The notes: generated by a model from the letters alone, not told the origin. 64,000 bases of DNA from Lolium rigidum (GCF_022539505.1 NC_061514.1:37601769-37665768); one strand, 5' to 3'. Counted from the stretch's first letter, positions 1 through 12,078 are shown. Translations and numbers: made by a program.

Positions 1-2977
1 CCTAGTTATGTTGACCGCGCCGTCTACCCCTTTGATCGCATCCCATCGGGGGTCCCCGGTGGGCGTATGCCTACGTTTGAGCTTGCTTAGGTCATAGGTA
101 CATGTGGAAACAAGTATCATCCCATATGATCCCAAGGTTCTCTACGGTTCACCTCCGAGGGAGTTCCCCCTATACATGCGGAATCCGCCTAAGTGTAGGA
201 ACCCCATGTCCGAGAAGCCGGCACACCCGGAGGGGTAGCATTGGATATAGAACCATCTCAAATCACTTTTGTGCATGCCATGTGGACACACACAACTTTT
301 GGGGCCATTCCCTAGGTCCGATGCTTGATTTCTGAAGAAACCCAAGTTCTGTTGACCGCGCCGTCTACCCCTTTGACCGCATCCCATCGGGGGTCCCCCG
401 GTGGGCGTGTGCCTCCATTTGAGCTTGGTTAGGTCATAGGTACATGTGGAAACAAGGATCATCCCATATGATCCCAAGGTTCTCTCCGGTTCACCTACGA
501 GGAGTTCCCCTATACATGCGGAATCCGCCTAAGTGTAGGAACCCCATGTCCGAGAAGCCGGGCACACCCGGAGGGGGTAGCATTGGATATAGAACCATCT
601 CAAATCACTTTTGTGCATGCCATGTGGACACACACAACTTTTGGGGCCATTCCCTAGGTCCGATGCTCGATTTCTGACGAAACCCTAGTTACGTTGACCG
701 CGCGCGTCTACCCCTTTGACTGCATCCCATCGGGGTCCCCCGGTGGGCGTATGCCTACGTTTGAGCTTGCTTAGGTCATAGGTACATGTGGAAACAAGTA
801 TCATCCCATATGATCCCAAGGTTCTCTATGGTTCACCTCCGAGGGAGTTCCCCCCTATACATGCAGAATCTGCCTAAGTGTAGGAACCCCATGTCCGAGA
901 AGCCGGCACACCCGGAGGGGGTAGCATTGGATATAGAACCATCTCAAATCACTTTTGTGCATTCCATGTGGACACACACAACTTTTGGGGCCATTCCCTA
1001 GGTCCGATGCTCGATTTACGACGAAACCCTAGTTCACGTTGACCGCGTCGTCTACCCCTTTGATCTGCATCCCATCGGGGTCCCCGGTGGGCGTATGCCT
1101 ACGTTTGAGCTTGGTTAGGTAATAGGTACATGTGGAAACAAGGATCATACCCTATGATCCCAAGGTTCTCTCCGGTTCACCTCCGAGGGAGTTCCCCTAT
1201 ACATGCAGAATCCGCCTAAGTGTAGGAACCCCATGTCCGAGAAGCCGGCACACCCGGAGGGGGTAGCATTGGATATAGAACCATCACAAATCACTTTTGT
1301 GCATGCCATGTGGACACACACAACTTTTGGGGCCATTCCCTAGGTCCGATGCTCGATTTCTGACGAAACCCTAGTTCTGTTGACGGCGCCGTCTACCCCT
1401 TTGATCGCATCCCATCGGGGGGCCCCCGGTGGGCGTATGCCTACGTTTGAGCTTGCTTAGGTCATAGGTACATGTGGAAACAAGTATCATCCCATATGAT
1501 CCCAAGGTTCTCTACGGTTCACCTCCGAGGGAGTTCCCCCCTATACATGCAGAATCTGCCTAAGTGTAGGAACCCCATGTCCGAGAAGCCGGGCACACCC
1601 GGAGGGGGTAGCATTGGATATAGAACCATCTCAAATCACTTTTGTTCATGCCATGTGGACACACACAACTTTTGGGGCCATTCCCTAGGTCCGATGCTCG
1701 ATTTCTGACGAAACCCTAGTTCTGTTGACCGCGCCGTCTACCCCTTTGACTGCATCCCATCGGGGTCCCCGGTGGGCGTATGCCTACGTTTGAGCTTGGT
1801 TAGGTCATAGGTACATGTGGAAACAAGGATCATACCCTATGATCCCAAGGTTCTCTCCGGTTCACCTACGAGGGAGTTCCCCCCTATACATGCAGAATCT
1901 GCCTAAGTGTAGGAACCCCATGTCCGAGAAGCCGGGCACACCCGGAGGGGGTAGCATTGGATATAGAACCATCTCAAATCACTTTTGTGCATGCCATGTG
2001 GACACACACAACTTTTGGGGCCATTCCCTAGGTCCGATGCTCGATTTCTGACGAAACCCTAGTTCCGTTGACCGCGCCGTCTACCCCTTTGACCGCATCC
2101 CATCGGGGGTCCCCCGGTGGGCGTATGCCTACGTTTGAGCTTTCTTAGGTCATAGGTACATGTGGAAACAAGTATCATCCCATATGATCCAAAGGTTCTC
2201 TACGGTTCACCTCCGAGGGAGTTCCCCCCTATACATGCAGAATCTGCCTAAGTGTAGGAACCCCATGTCCGAGAAGCCGGCACACCCGGAGGGGGTAGCA
2301 TTGGATATAGAACCATCTCAAATCACTTTTGTGCATGCCATGTGGACACACACAACTTTTGGGGCCATTCCCTAGGTCGATGCTCGATTTCTGACGAAAC
2401 CCTAGTTCTGTTGACCGCGCCGTCTACCCCTTTGATCGCATCCCATCGGGGTCCCCGGTGGGCGTATGCCTACGTTTGAGCTTGGTTAGGTCATAGGTAC
2501 ATGTGGAAACAAGGATCATACCCTATGATCCCAAGGTTCTCTCCGGTTCACCTCCGAGGAGTTCCCCCTATACATGCAGAATCCGCCTAAGTGTAGGAAC
2601 CCCATGTCCGAGAAGCCGGGCACACCCGGAGGGGTAGCATTGGATATAGAACCATCTCAAATCACTTTTGTGCATGCCATGTGGACACACACAACTTTTT
2701 GGGCCATTCCCTAGGTCCGATGCTCGATTTCTGACGAAACCCTAGTTCTGTTGACCGCGCCGTCTACCCCTTTGACTGCATCCCATCGGGGTCCCCGGTG
2801 GGCGTATGCCTACGTTTGAGCTTGGTTAGGTCATAGGTACATGTGGAAACAAGGATCATACCCTATGATCCCAAGGTTCTCTACGGTTCACCTTCGAGGG
2901 AGTTCCCCCCTATACATGCAGAATCTGCCTAAGTGTAGGAACCCCATGTCCGAGAAGCCGGGCACACCCGGAGGGGG
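1..2977. repeat. ~342-bp tandem repeat array, left block
   Basis: Eight whole units and most of a ninth, in head-to-tail order. Taking the conserved CCCTAGTT as phase marker, units start near 1, 341, 683, 1027, 1369, 1714, 2057, 2400 and 2740, giving periods of 340-345 bp. Units differ by scattered substitutions and 1-bp indels in G and C runs. Two subtypes can be told apart: one has GCTTGCTTAG or CTTTCTTAG with GTATCATCCCATATG, the other has GCTTGGTTAG with GGATCAT. The array starts before the window. I do not recognise it as one of the named Triticeae satellites (the Afa primer motifs I know are absent). Confidence 0.95.
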
Positions 2978-4489
2978 TGATGACCCACAAGTATAGGGGA
3001 TCGCAACAGTCTTCGAGGGAAGTAAAACCCAAATTTATTGATTCGACACAAGGGGAGGTAAAGAATACTTATAAGCCTTAACAACTGAGTTGTCAATTCA
3101 GCTGCACCTGGAAAAGCACTAGCAACAGGGGTGATGTGAAAGTAGCAGTGATATGAGAGCAGTAGTAACAATAACACAGCAGCAGTAATAGTAGTATGAG
3201 AGCAATGGCACCAGAAAACAGTTGACATGTAGAACGAGTATATGATGATGAAAGATGGACCGGGGTTCCCAGCTATCTACACTAGTGGTAACTCTCCAAT
3301 AACAAGTGTTGGGTGAACAAATTACAGTCGGGCAATTGATAGGATTGAAATAGCATTAAGACAGAATATCAAGATCATTAATCATGTAGGCATGTTTTCC
3401 AATAATAGTCGTACGTGCTCGCAATGAGAAACTTGCACAACATCTTTTGTCCTACCAGCCGGTGGCAGCCGGGCCTCAAGGGAAACTATCGGATATTAAG
3501 GTACTCCTTTTAATAGAGTACCGGAGCAAAGCATTAACACTCCGTGAAAACATGTGTCCCTCACATCACCGCCATCCCCTCCGGTTGTCCCGATTTCGTC
3601 ACTTCGGGGCCTTTGGTTCCGGACGGTGACATGTGCATACAACTTGTAGATACAATCTAAGCAATAAGTATAGAGCTCAAATCTAAGATCATGCCACTCG
3701 GGCCCTAGTGACAAGCATTAAGCATAACAAGATTGCAGCAACAATAACTTCATAAACTTTGTAGATAGACAATCATAACGTAACAATCCATCGGATCCCG
3801 ACAAACACAAGCACCGATTACATCGGATGAATCTCAATCATGTAAGGCAACTCATGAGATCATTGTATTGAAGTACATGGGGGAGAGAATACCAACTAGC
3901 TACAGCTAGAACCCGTAGTCCATGGGGGAACTACTCACGGAGCATGATGGAGGCGATGGCGTTGATGGAGATGGCTTCCGGGGCACTTCCCCGTCCCGGC
4001 AGGGTGCCGGGACAGAGACTTCGTCCCCCGAATTGGAGTTTCGCGATGGCGGCGGCGCCCCTGGAGTCTTTCTCGGAGTTTCGTCAAGAGTTACGGTGTT
4101 TTTAGGTCGAAAGGGATTTTATAGGCGAAGAGGCGGCGCAGGGGGCACTGGGGCGCCACACCACAGAGCCGGCGCGGGCCCGGGCCAGGACGCGCCGCCC
4201 TATGGTGTGGTGGCCCTCCGGCCCCTCTCCGACTCTTCTTCGGTGTTCGGACGCTTCCGGGAAAAATAGGAGGTTTGGTCTTCGTTTCGTCGAATTCCGA
4301 GAATATTGCCCGAACAGCCTTTCTGGAACCAAAAACAGCAGAAAACAGGAACGGGCACTGTGGCATCTTGTTAATAGGTTAGTTCCGGAAAACGCATAAA
4401 AACATTATAAAGTGCAAGCAAAACATGTAAGTATTGTCATAAAACAAGCATGAAACAACAGAAATTATGGATACGTCGGGGACGTATCA
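2978..4489 (-). repeat. 3' LTR of element 1 (1512 bp)
   Basis: Begins TGATGACCCACAAG and ends GACGTATCA on the plus strand. In sense (minus) direction it starts with the palindromic TGATACGTC...GACGTATC. Sense order from the start: the short conserved region ending TTTCTGTTG, a GC-rich palindrome (4153-4215), a TATA-like CTATAAAATCC (4114-4124), then the long R/U5 part. Aligns end to end with 8528-10038. Confidence 0.92.
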
Positions 4490-4527
4490 GCATCCCCAAG
4501 CTTAGTTCCTGCTCGTCCCGAGCAGGT
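4490..4527 (-). promoter_or_regulatory. Polypurine tract and adjacent stem-loop of element 1
   Basis: In sense, AAGCTTGGGGATGC directly precedes the 3' LTR and is the likely plus-strand primer. Just upstream is a perfect 8-bp stem-loop at 4508-4526: CCTGCTCG, loop GGA, CGAGCAGG. The same arrangement occurs in the other Gypsy elements here with other stem sequences. Confidence 0.75.
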
Positions 4528-6934
4528 AAACGATAAAAAGAATAATTTCTGTAGTGACATGCTACTTACATAACCTTGATCATACTATTACAAAGCATAT
4601 GAAATGAATGAAGTGACTCAAGGCAATGATCTATAGTTGCTAACAAATAGATAACATATAGCAAAACTTTTCATGAATAATACCTTCAAGGCTAGTATCA
4701 AAAGTCTTGCACAAGAGTTAACTCATAAAGCAATAAGTTCAAAGTAAAGGCATTGAAGCAACACAAAGGAAGATATAAGTTTCAGCGGTTGCTTTCAACT
4801 TGTAACATGCATATCTCATGGATAATTGTCAACACAAAATAAAATGATGAATGCAAATATGCAAGTATGTAAGAATCAATGCACAGTTGACACAAGTGTT
4901 TGCTTCTAAGATGGAAGGAAATAGGTAAACTGACTCAACATAAAGTAAAAGAAAGGTCCTTCAAAGAGGAAAGCATTGATTGCTATATTCGTGCTAGAGC
5001 TTTGGTTTTGAAAACATATAGAGAGCATAAAAGTAAATTTTTGAGAGGTGTTTGTTGTTGTCAACGAATGGTAGTGGGCACTCTAACCCCCTTGCTAGAC
5101 AAACCTTCAAGAGCGGCTCCCAGGAATTATTTTTATTTTTGGGTGGCACTCCTTCCAACCTTTCTTTCACAAACCATGGCTAACCGAATCCTCGGGTGCC
5201 TCGCCAACAATCTCATACCATGAAGGAGTGCCTTTTTAGTTTAGTTTTATTATGATGATGACACTCCCCCAACCTTTGCTTACACAAGCCATGGCTAACC
5301 GAATCCTTCAGGTGCCGTCCAACAATCACATACCATGGAGGAGTGTCTATTTTTGTTAATTAATTTGGGACTGGGAATCCCATTGCCAGCTCTTTTTGCA
5401 AAATTATTGGATAAGCGGATGAAGCCACTAGTCCATTGGTGAAAGTTGCCCAACAAGATTGAAAGATAAACACCACATACTTCCTCATGAGCTATAAAAC
5501 ATTGACACAAATCAGAGGTAATAAATTTTGAATTGTTTAAAGGTAGCACTCAAGCAATTTACTTTGGAATGGCAGGAAATACCACATAGTAGGTAGGTAT
5601 GGTGGACACAAATGGCATAATGGTTGGCTCAAGTATTTTGGATGCATGAGAAGTATTCCCTCTCGATACAAGGCTTAGGCTAGCAAGGCTATTTGAAGCA
5701 AACACAAGTATGAACTGGTACAACAAAACTTACATAAGAACATATTGCAAGCATTATAATACTCTACACTCGTCTTCCTTGTTGCTCAAACACTTTTACA
5801 GAAAATATCTAGACCTTAAGAGAGATCAATTATGCAAACCAATTTCAACAAGCTCTACAGTAGTTCTCCACTAATAGGCTTAGACTACATGAAAAAAAAC
5901 TTAATCATGATCTACTTGAGAGCTCAAAACAATTGCCAGGTGTCAAATTATCCAAGACATATGAGGCATTTTCCTTTTCCAACCAAATAAGTATTGTAGC
6001 TTCCAACTTTTATCATTGAACATTAAAAGTAAAACGAAGAACACGAGTGTTCATATGAAAAAGCGGAGCGTGTATCTCTCCCACACAAGGATTGCTAGGA
6101 TCCGATCTTATTCAAACAAAATAAAAATAAAAGCACACAGACGCTCCAAGTAAAACACATATGATGTGACCGAATAAAAATATAGTTTCAGGGGAGGAAC
6201 CTGATAAGTTGATGAAGAAGGGGATGCCTTGGGCATCCCCAAGCTTAGAAGCTTGAGTCTTCTTGAAATATGCAGGGATGAACCACGGGGGCATCCCCAA
6301 GCTTAGACTTTTCACTCTTCTTGATCATATATCATCCTCCTCTCTTGACCCTTGAAAACTTCCTTCACACCAAACTTCTCATAAACTTCATTAGAGGGGT
6401 TAGTACTCAAAAAATTTGAATCCACCTTGGTCCTGTAGTGGCACATTGCAAGAACTCAATAAAACATTAGCTACAGCTCTCCACGTCTAGAAAACCTCGC
6501 TTAAAGTCCACAAGAGACAATGCAAAAAAACAGAGACAGAATCTGCCAAAACAGAACAGCCAGTAAAGACGAATTTTAATAAAATACTTCCGTTGCTCAA
6601 ATCAGAAAACTCAAAACTAATGAAAGTTGCGTACATATCTGAGGAACACGCACGTAAATTGGCATATTTTTCTGAGTTACCTACAGAGAAAACAGCCCAG
6701 ATTCGTGACAGATAGAAATCTGTTTCTGCGCAGAAATCCAAATCTAGTATCAACCTTCGATTAGAGGCTTCACTTGGCACAACAAAACACAAAACTAAGA
6801 TAAGGAGAGGTTGCTACAGTAGTAAACAACTTCCAAGACACAAATATAAAACAAAGTACTGTAGCAAAATAACACATGGGTTATCTCCCAAGAAGTTGCT
6901 TTCTTTATAGCCATTAAGATGGGCTCAGCGAGTT
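4528..6934 (-). other. Non-coding 3' part of element 1 interior
   Basis: About 2.4 kb without a convincing gene. The open frames here are short and in both directions. The stretch is homologous, in the opposite orientation, to 35067-37430 of the element right of the gap. Shared landmarks include a CAAGCTTGGGGATGCC motif repeated near 6220-6310, the CCACCATACCTACCTAC block near 5600, and the sequence just after the ORF stop. It is therefore a long family 3' untranslated region rather than intergenic DNA. Confidence 0.7.
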
Positions 6935-8261
6935 TTAATGATGCACTCGCAAGAAATAGTATTGGAAGCAAAAGAGAGCATCAAGAGGCAAATCCATAAC
7001 ACATTTAAGTCTAACATGCTTCCTATGCAAAGGAATCTTGTACACAAATAAATTCATGAAGAACAAAGTGACAAGCATAAGAAGATAAAACAAGAATAAC
7101 TTCAAAAATTTCAGCATATAGAGAGGTGTATTAGTACCATGAAAATTTCTACAACCATATTTTCCTCTCTCATAATAATTTTCAGTAGCTTCATGAACAA
7201 ACTCAACAATATAGCTATCACATGCAGCATACTTTTCATGATTTCCAAACACATAATTTTTATCAAGTTCAAGAACAGTGGAATTAAAACTTTCAAACTT
7301 ACTTTTATTAATAATATAACAAGGTAGTTGATCAATCTCAATAGATATGGGACTCATAGAATAAGTTAAGAACACTCCAATCCCATTTTCATTAGTAGTA
7401 CAATTAATATTATCAAGTAACATAGGACCATCATCAAGAGCTTTATCATAAACATTTGCTACGCAAAATTCTTTAGTACCATGCATTTCGACATCAGGCA
7501 CAAACAAAGCATTATCATAAGATTTATCAAAGTAGCATGGATTATCATATATAACAGTAGCATAATCATTCTCACAAGTATTACTCATAGGTACTATTTC
7601 AAGAGAATCCACAGGAACATAACATTCAACCTCTTCCGGTAAGCATGGAGGACAATCAAATAGTGTAAGAGATAAAGAGTTACTCTCATTAGAAGGTTGA
7701 CATGGGTAGCTAATCCATTCTTCCTCCTTTTGTTCGTCGCTCCCCTCTTCTTTTTCATCCAATGAGCTTTCAGGTTCATCAATTTCTTCTTCCACCGGTC
7801 CCTGCAAATTGTGAGTGCATTCTTGTGCATTAATGTGTCTCTCTTTATAATCAAGGATATAAGGATTCCTACTGTAGCATTCTATGCAAGAATTAAGGAT
7901 AGTAGAGACATAATCTTTAAGGCCCTTACAAACAACACAAGTTTCATAATTCTCAACCATGAAGGATTCTATCTCGGAGGCTCCCATAAATAAGACAAAT
8001 TGTTCTACCTCTTCGAACCCATAATGAATATAGCAATTCCGATTATAGTTCTTAATAAAAAAATTCCTCACTAAAGCCACATTGAAATTTAAGATGTTTA
8101 GTATCCTGTTGAGAGCAACAGTTTATATCATGGCATTTAAGCAAGATTTTAGCAATTGTATTCAATTTTTCTATCATAGCACGCATTATTTTACCAGTTC
8201 TTGATTCTCTATAACAATTATAACATTCTATAAGCTCCAAGTAGGTTGTTGGTTCTCCCAT
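6935..8261 (-). pseudogene. Accessory protein of element 1 with C-terminal membrane segment; one frameshift
   Basis: Two overlapping minus-strand frames (8261-8052 and 8080-6935) read as one protein with a frameshift near 8060: the first starts MGEPTTYLELIECYNCYRE, the second continues for 381 codons. The start lies about 240 nt inside the primer-binding site, where gag would be. No gag, protease, RT or integrase motif is visible. The middle is rich in Asp, Glu, Asn, Tyr and Cys with an acidic stretch (EEEIDEPESSLDEKEE). The C-terminus has the motif YYERGKYG followed by a hydrophobic run (MLVTLFFMNLFVYKI) and a basic tail (LHRKHVRLKC), as in a single-pass membrane anchor. The same C-terminus occurs in the protein at 34086-35066. 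Function unknown. The frameshift could be decay or, less likely, recoding. Confidence 0.7.
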
Positions 8262-8498
8262 AACAGCAGTTTTTAATTTTTTGGTTTTTCAAATTTTTAT
8301 GGATTTTTGGGTATATGAGAAAAATAAAACAAGACAAAAATAAACTAAGCAAAAGTAAACTAAGCAAACTAATACTAGACAGAAATAAACTAAGCACAAA
8401 TAAACTAGACAAAAGTAAACTAAGCAAAACAAAACAAAATAAAACAGAGAGAGATGTAGAGTGTACTCCCCGAGTGAACTTATGAGTAGAGCTATGCC

Positions 8499-8516
8499 TC
8501 CCGGCAACGGCGCCGT
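8499..8516 (-). other. Primer-binding site of element 1
   Basis: In sense, about 13 nt after the 5' LTR comes GGCGCCGTTGCCGGGAGG. This matches the TGGCGCCGTTG-type primer-binding site common in grass Gypsy elements, with C for the first T. It fixes the element as minus-strand. Confidence 0.7.
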
Positions 8517-8527
8517 GAAAATAGTCT

Positions 8528-10038
8528 TGATGACCCACAAGTATAGGGGATCGCAACATGTCTTCGAGGGAAGTAAAACCCAAATTTATTGATTCGACAC
8601 AAGGGGAGGTAAAGAATACTTATAAGCCTTAACAACCGAGTTGTCAATTCAGCTGCACCTGGAAAAGCACTAGCAACAGGGGTGATGTGAAAGTAGCAGT
8701 GATATGAGAGCAAGTAGTAACAGTAACACAGCATCAGTAATAGTAGTATGAGAGCAATGGCACCGAAAACAGATTGACATGTAGAACGAGTATATGATGA
8801 TGAAAGATGGACCGGGGTTCCCAGCTATCTACACTAGTGGTAACTCTCCAATAACAAGTGTTGGGTGAACAAATTACAATCGGGCAATTGATAGGATTGA
8901 AATAGCATTAAGACAGAATATCAAGATCATTAATCATGTAGGCATGTTTTCCAATAATAGTCGTACGTGCTCGCAATGAGAAACTTGCACAACATCTTTT
9001 GTCCTACCAGCCGGTGGCAGCCGGGCCTCAAGGGAAACTACTGGATATTAAGGTACTCCTTTTAATAGAGTACCGGAGCAAAGCATTAACACTCCGTGAA
9101 AACATGTGTCCCTCACATCACCGCCACCCCTCCGGTTGTCCCGATTTCTGTCACTTCGGGGCCTTTGGTTCCGGACAGTGACATGTGCATACAACTTGTA
9201 GATACAATCTAAGCAATAAGTATAGAGCTCAAATCTAAGATCATGCCACTCGGGCCCTAGTGACAAGCATTAAGCATAACAAGATTGCAGCAACAATAAC
9301 TTCATAAACTTTGTAGATAGACAATCATAACGTAACAATCCATCGGATCCCGACAAACAAAGCACCGATTACATCAGATGAATCTCAATCATGTAAGGCA
9401 ACTCATGAGATCATTGTATTGAAGTACATGGGGGAGAGAATACCAACTAGCTACAGCTAGAACCCGTAGTCCATGGGGGAACTACTCACGGAGCATGATG
9501 GAGGCGATGGCGTTGATGGAGATGGCTTCCGGGGGACTTCCCCGTCCCGGCAGGGTGCCGGGACGGAGACTTCGTCCCCCGAATTGGAGTTTCGCGATGG
9601 CGGCGGCGCCCCCGGAGTCTTTCCGGAGTTTCGTCAAGAGTTACGGTGTTTTTAGGTCGAAAGGGATTTTATAGGCGAAGAGGCGGCGCAGGGGGCACTC
9701 GGGGCGCCACACCACGGCCGGCGCGGGCCCGGGCCGGGACGCGCCGCCCTATGGTGTGGTGGCCCTCTGGCCCCTCTCCGACTCTTCTTCGGTGTTCTGG
9801 ATGCTTCCGGGAAAAATAGGAGGTTTGGTCTTCGTTTCGTCGAATTCCGAGAATATTGCCCGAACAGCCTTTCTGGAACCAAAAACAGCAGAAAACAGAA
9901 CTGGCACTGTGGCATCTTGTTAATAGGTTAGTTCCGGAAAACGCATAAAAACATTATAAAGTGCAAGCAAAACATGTAAGTATTGTCATAAAACAAGCAT
10001 GAAACAACAGAAATTATGGATACGTCGGGGACGTATCA
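8528..10038 (-). repeat. 5' LTR of element 1 (1511 bp)
   Basis: Same ends as the 2978-4489 copy and aligned along its whole length. Contains the GC-rich palindrome (9703-9763) and the TATA-like box (9664-9674), so this copy would be the promoter of the element. Confidence 0.92.
9664..9763 (-). promoter_or_regulatory. LTR core promoter: GC-rich palindrome plus TATA box
   Basis: In sense: CCACACCATAGGGCGGCGCG, a short GC loop, then CGCGCCGGCCGTGGTGTGG, which can fold back on itself. CTATAAAATCC follows about 30 nt downstream. The TATA call rests on sequence and position only. Confidence 0.55.
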
Positions 10039-10836
10039 GGGGGTAGCATTGGATATAGAACCATCTCAAATCACTTTTGTGCATGCCATGTGGACACACA
10101 CAACTTTTGGGGCCATTCCCTAGGTCCGATGCTCGATTTCTGACGAAACCCTAGTTCTGTTGACCGCGCCGTCTACCCCTTTGATCGCATCCCATCGGGG
10201 TCCCCGGTGGGCGTATGCCTACGTTTGAGCTTTCTTAGGTCATAGGTACATGTGGAAACAAGTATCATCCCATATGATCCCAAGGTTCTCTACGGTTCAC
10301 CTCCGAGGGAGTTCCCCCCTATACATGCAGAATCTGCCTAAGTGTAGGAACCCCATGTCCGAGAAGCCGGGCACAACCGGAGGGGGTAGCATTGGATATA
10401 GAACCATCTCAAATCACTTTTGTGCATGCCATGTGGACACACACAACTTTTGGGGCCATTCCCTAGATCCGATGCTCGATTTCCGACGAAACCCTAGTTC
10501 CGTTGACCGCGCCGTCTACCCCTTTGAATGCATCCCATCGGGGGTCCCCCGGTGGGCGTATGCCTACGTTTGAGCTTGGTTAGGTCATAGGTACATGTGG
10601 AAACAAGGATCATACCCTATGATCCCAAGGTTCTCTCCGGTTCACCTCCGAGGGAGTTCCCCCCTATACATGCAGAATCTGCCTAAGTGTAGGAACCCCA
10701 TGTCCGAGAAGCCGGGCACACCCGGAGGGGGTAGCATTGGATATAGAATCATCTCAAATCACTTTTGTGCATGCCATGTGGACACACACAACTTTTGGGG
10801 CCATTCCATAAGTCCGATGCTCGATTTCTGACGAAA
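10039..10836. repeat. ~342-bp tandem repeat array, right block
   Basis: Completes the unit interrupted at 2977 and adds two more units starting near 10149 and 10492. Array homology stops at about 10836 (after CTGACGAAA), where the next unit would begin CCCTAGTT but GCTCAGAG follows. Confidence 0.93.
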
Positions 10837-10839
10837 GCT

Positions 10840-11190
10840 CAGAGTCTCTCTACTGAGCCACTACTTCGCTCACAGGGTGAAGCGCGGCGGTACAGGGCTG
10901 GCCAGCGGCGGATTGATACCACCGAGGCGGACGAGCAGTTCATGGCACAGTGGCGCAGAGACCATCCCGGAGACGTCGAGGCAACGCGCGCATTCTGGAA
11001 GGAGAAGCAGACGTACAGGAGAGAGAGGTGGGCGGGAAAGCGGCAGAGGAAGGCCGAGGTTGAAGCGAGTACGCCAAAGGAGAGGCGTCGACATGGGGGA
11101 GAATGATGAACGGTGGTTGTGGAACCTCACAACCACCGCTTCGCAGGACACCCCCAGCGAGGATGAAGATTTCGACTTCTCTCGATTAAT
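10840..11190 (+). pseudogene. Coding remnant within the CACTA end
   Basis: The plus frame to 11106 reads as a charged helical protein (RRYRAGQRRIDTTEADEQF, then WRRDHPGDVEATRAFWKEK). It stops, and an overlapping frame continues from 11093 with ENDERWLWNLTTTAS and an acidic SEDEDFDFS tail. Composition (Arg, Glu, Lys, Trp) and the clean join suggest the C-terminal exon of one transposon protein broken by a single frameshift. I cannot name the family; an accessory CACTA protein is a guess from position. Confidence 0.45.
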
Positions 11191-11229
11191 ATGTGTGTGT
11201 CGAGTCCGTGTGTCTAGCGGGTCATGTGT

Positions 11230-11500
11230 CGACCCAGTGTTAAGTGTTTTGTTCGTGTGTGGGTGTAGTTCTTTAAATGCTTTGGTTTGTGTGTGGGTCT
11301 AGTTCTTTAAGTGTTTTGGTTCATGTGTGTGGGTGTAGTTTCTTTAAGTGTTTTGCTTCCTCTGTGTGGGTGTAGTTCTTTAACTGTTTCGGTTCGTGTG
11401 TGGGTCTAGTTCCGTAAGCGCTTTGGTATGTGTGTGAGTCTAGTTATTTAAGTATTTTGTATCGTGTGTGGGTCTTAAGTATTTTGTATCGTGTGTGGGC
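11230..11500 (+). repeat. GTGTGTGGGT minisatellite, ~41-bp unit
   Basis: Six or so imperfect copies of a unit containing TTTAAGTGTTTTGGTTCGTG then TGTGGGTCTAGTTC. Unit length drifts by a few bases, and the last copies shorten to about 27 bp (repeated TTAAGTATTTTGTATCGTG). Confidence 0.75.
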
Positions 11501-11675
11501 CATTCACCCCCTCCGAGGTTCGATTTCTGGCGAAGGGGTTCTATACCGCCTTATACATATATATAGGTTTCCCGCAAAGGGGTTCGCCAAAATAGCAGTG
11601 AGAAATAAATAAACAAAAAAAATGATTGGGATTAATAATTATCTCTTTGATGCAAAAAAAATGGAAAAACAAAAA

Positions 11676-12064
11676 AATGTTTGTGCCGACGGCCGTGGTT
11701 GTGCCGTGGGTCACCGTCGGCACATCAGAAGGGGGACCCAGTTTTCAGTCCCTGTGCCGACGGCCGCGGTTGTGCCGTGGGCTACCGTCGGCACAGAGTA
11801 GACGGCGCCGTGACAGTCTAACGGCTGGACCCGCCTGTTAGCGCGTGTACCGACGGTCGACGCTGTGCCGACGGTGACCTTCGGCCGCAAACTACCTGTG
11901 CCGACGGTCCACTTTGCGCCGACGGTGACCGTCGGTGTAGCCAGCAGTGTGCCGACGGCCGACCTGCGCCGACGGTCATCTCCGTCGCCGGTCGACGAGG
12001 TCCTATGTGCCGACGGCCCCGACATTTGGCCGTCGGCACATAGGCTGGCCGTCGGCACACGCCG
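11676..12064. repeat. CACTA subterminal repeats (CCGACGG)
   Basis: About fourteen copies of CCGACGG or its complement CCGTCGG, mostly as GTGCCGACGG, in both orientations. Some are paired as inverted copies 10-30 bp apart. Arrays of short motifs near CACTA ends are known binding sites for the element-encoded DNA-binding protein; here that is inferred. Confidence 0.75.
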
Positions 12065-12078
12065 CCTCTCCCGTAGTG

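Larger units (their letters stand above)
2978..10038 (-). mobile_element. Complete Gypsy-type LTR retrotransposon inserted in the tandem array (element 1)
   Basis: Two nearly identical LTRs (2978-4489 and 8528-10038) flank a 4.0-kb interior. The LTRs start TG and end CA. A 5-bp target duplication GGGGG lies at 2973-2977 and 10039-10043, and removing the element restores an ordinary repeat unit. Orientation is minus: the primer-binding site is next to the right LTR and the polypurine tract next to the left one. The interior encodes one accessory protein and no protease, reverse transcriptase or integrase, so the element is non-autonomous. The LTRs differ at only a small percentage of positions by eye, so insertion is fairly recent. 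Confidence 0.93.
10837..12078 (+). mobile_element. Right end of a CACTA (En/Spm) DNA transposon
   Basis: Ends in the terminal inverted repeat CCTCTCCCGTAGTG (12065-12078), the reverse complement of CACTACGGGAGAGG. The last ~400 bp are dense in subterminal GTGCCGACGG motifs in both orientations, the usual layout of CACTA ends. A coding remnant and a minisatellite lie inside. The left end is not in the window. The tandem array probably belongs to the same element, because the 11501-11540 segment (CCTCCGAGG...CGATTTCTGGCGAA) resembles pieces of the array unit. A 3-bp target duplication would be ACA at 12079-12081 but cannot be confirmed. Confidence 0.7.

Noticed and set aside
102..2375. Repeated plus-strand ORFs of about 71-78 codons, one per 342-bp unit (MWKQVSSHMIPRFS...)
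   Set aside because: They recur because the repeat recurs, are broken in some units by 1-bp indels, and show no domain or start-context support.
11676..12064. Regularly recurring CCGACGG motif, considered as a CRISPR-like array
   Set aside because: Motifs are short, in both orientations and unevenly spaced, next to a CACTA terminal repeat; this is a transposon end in a plant genome.
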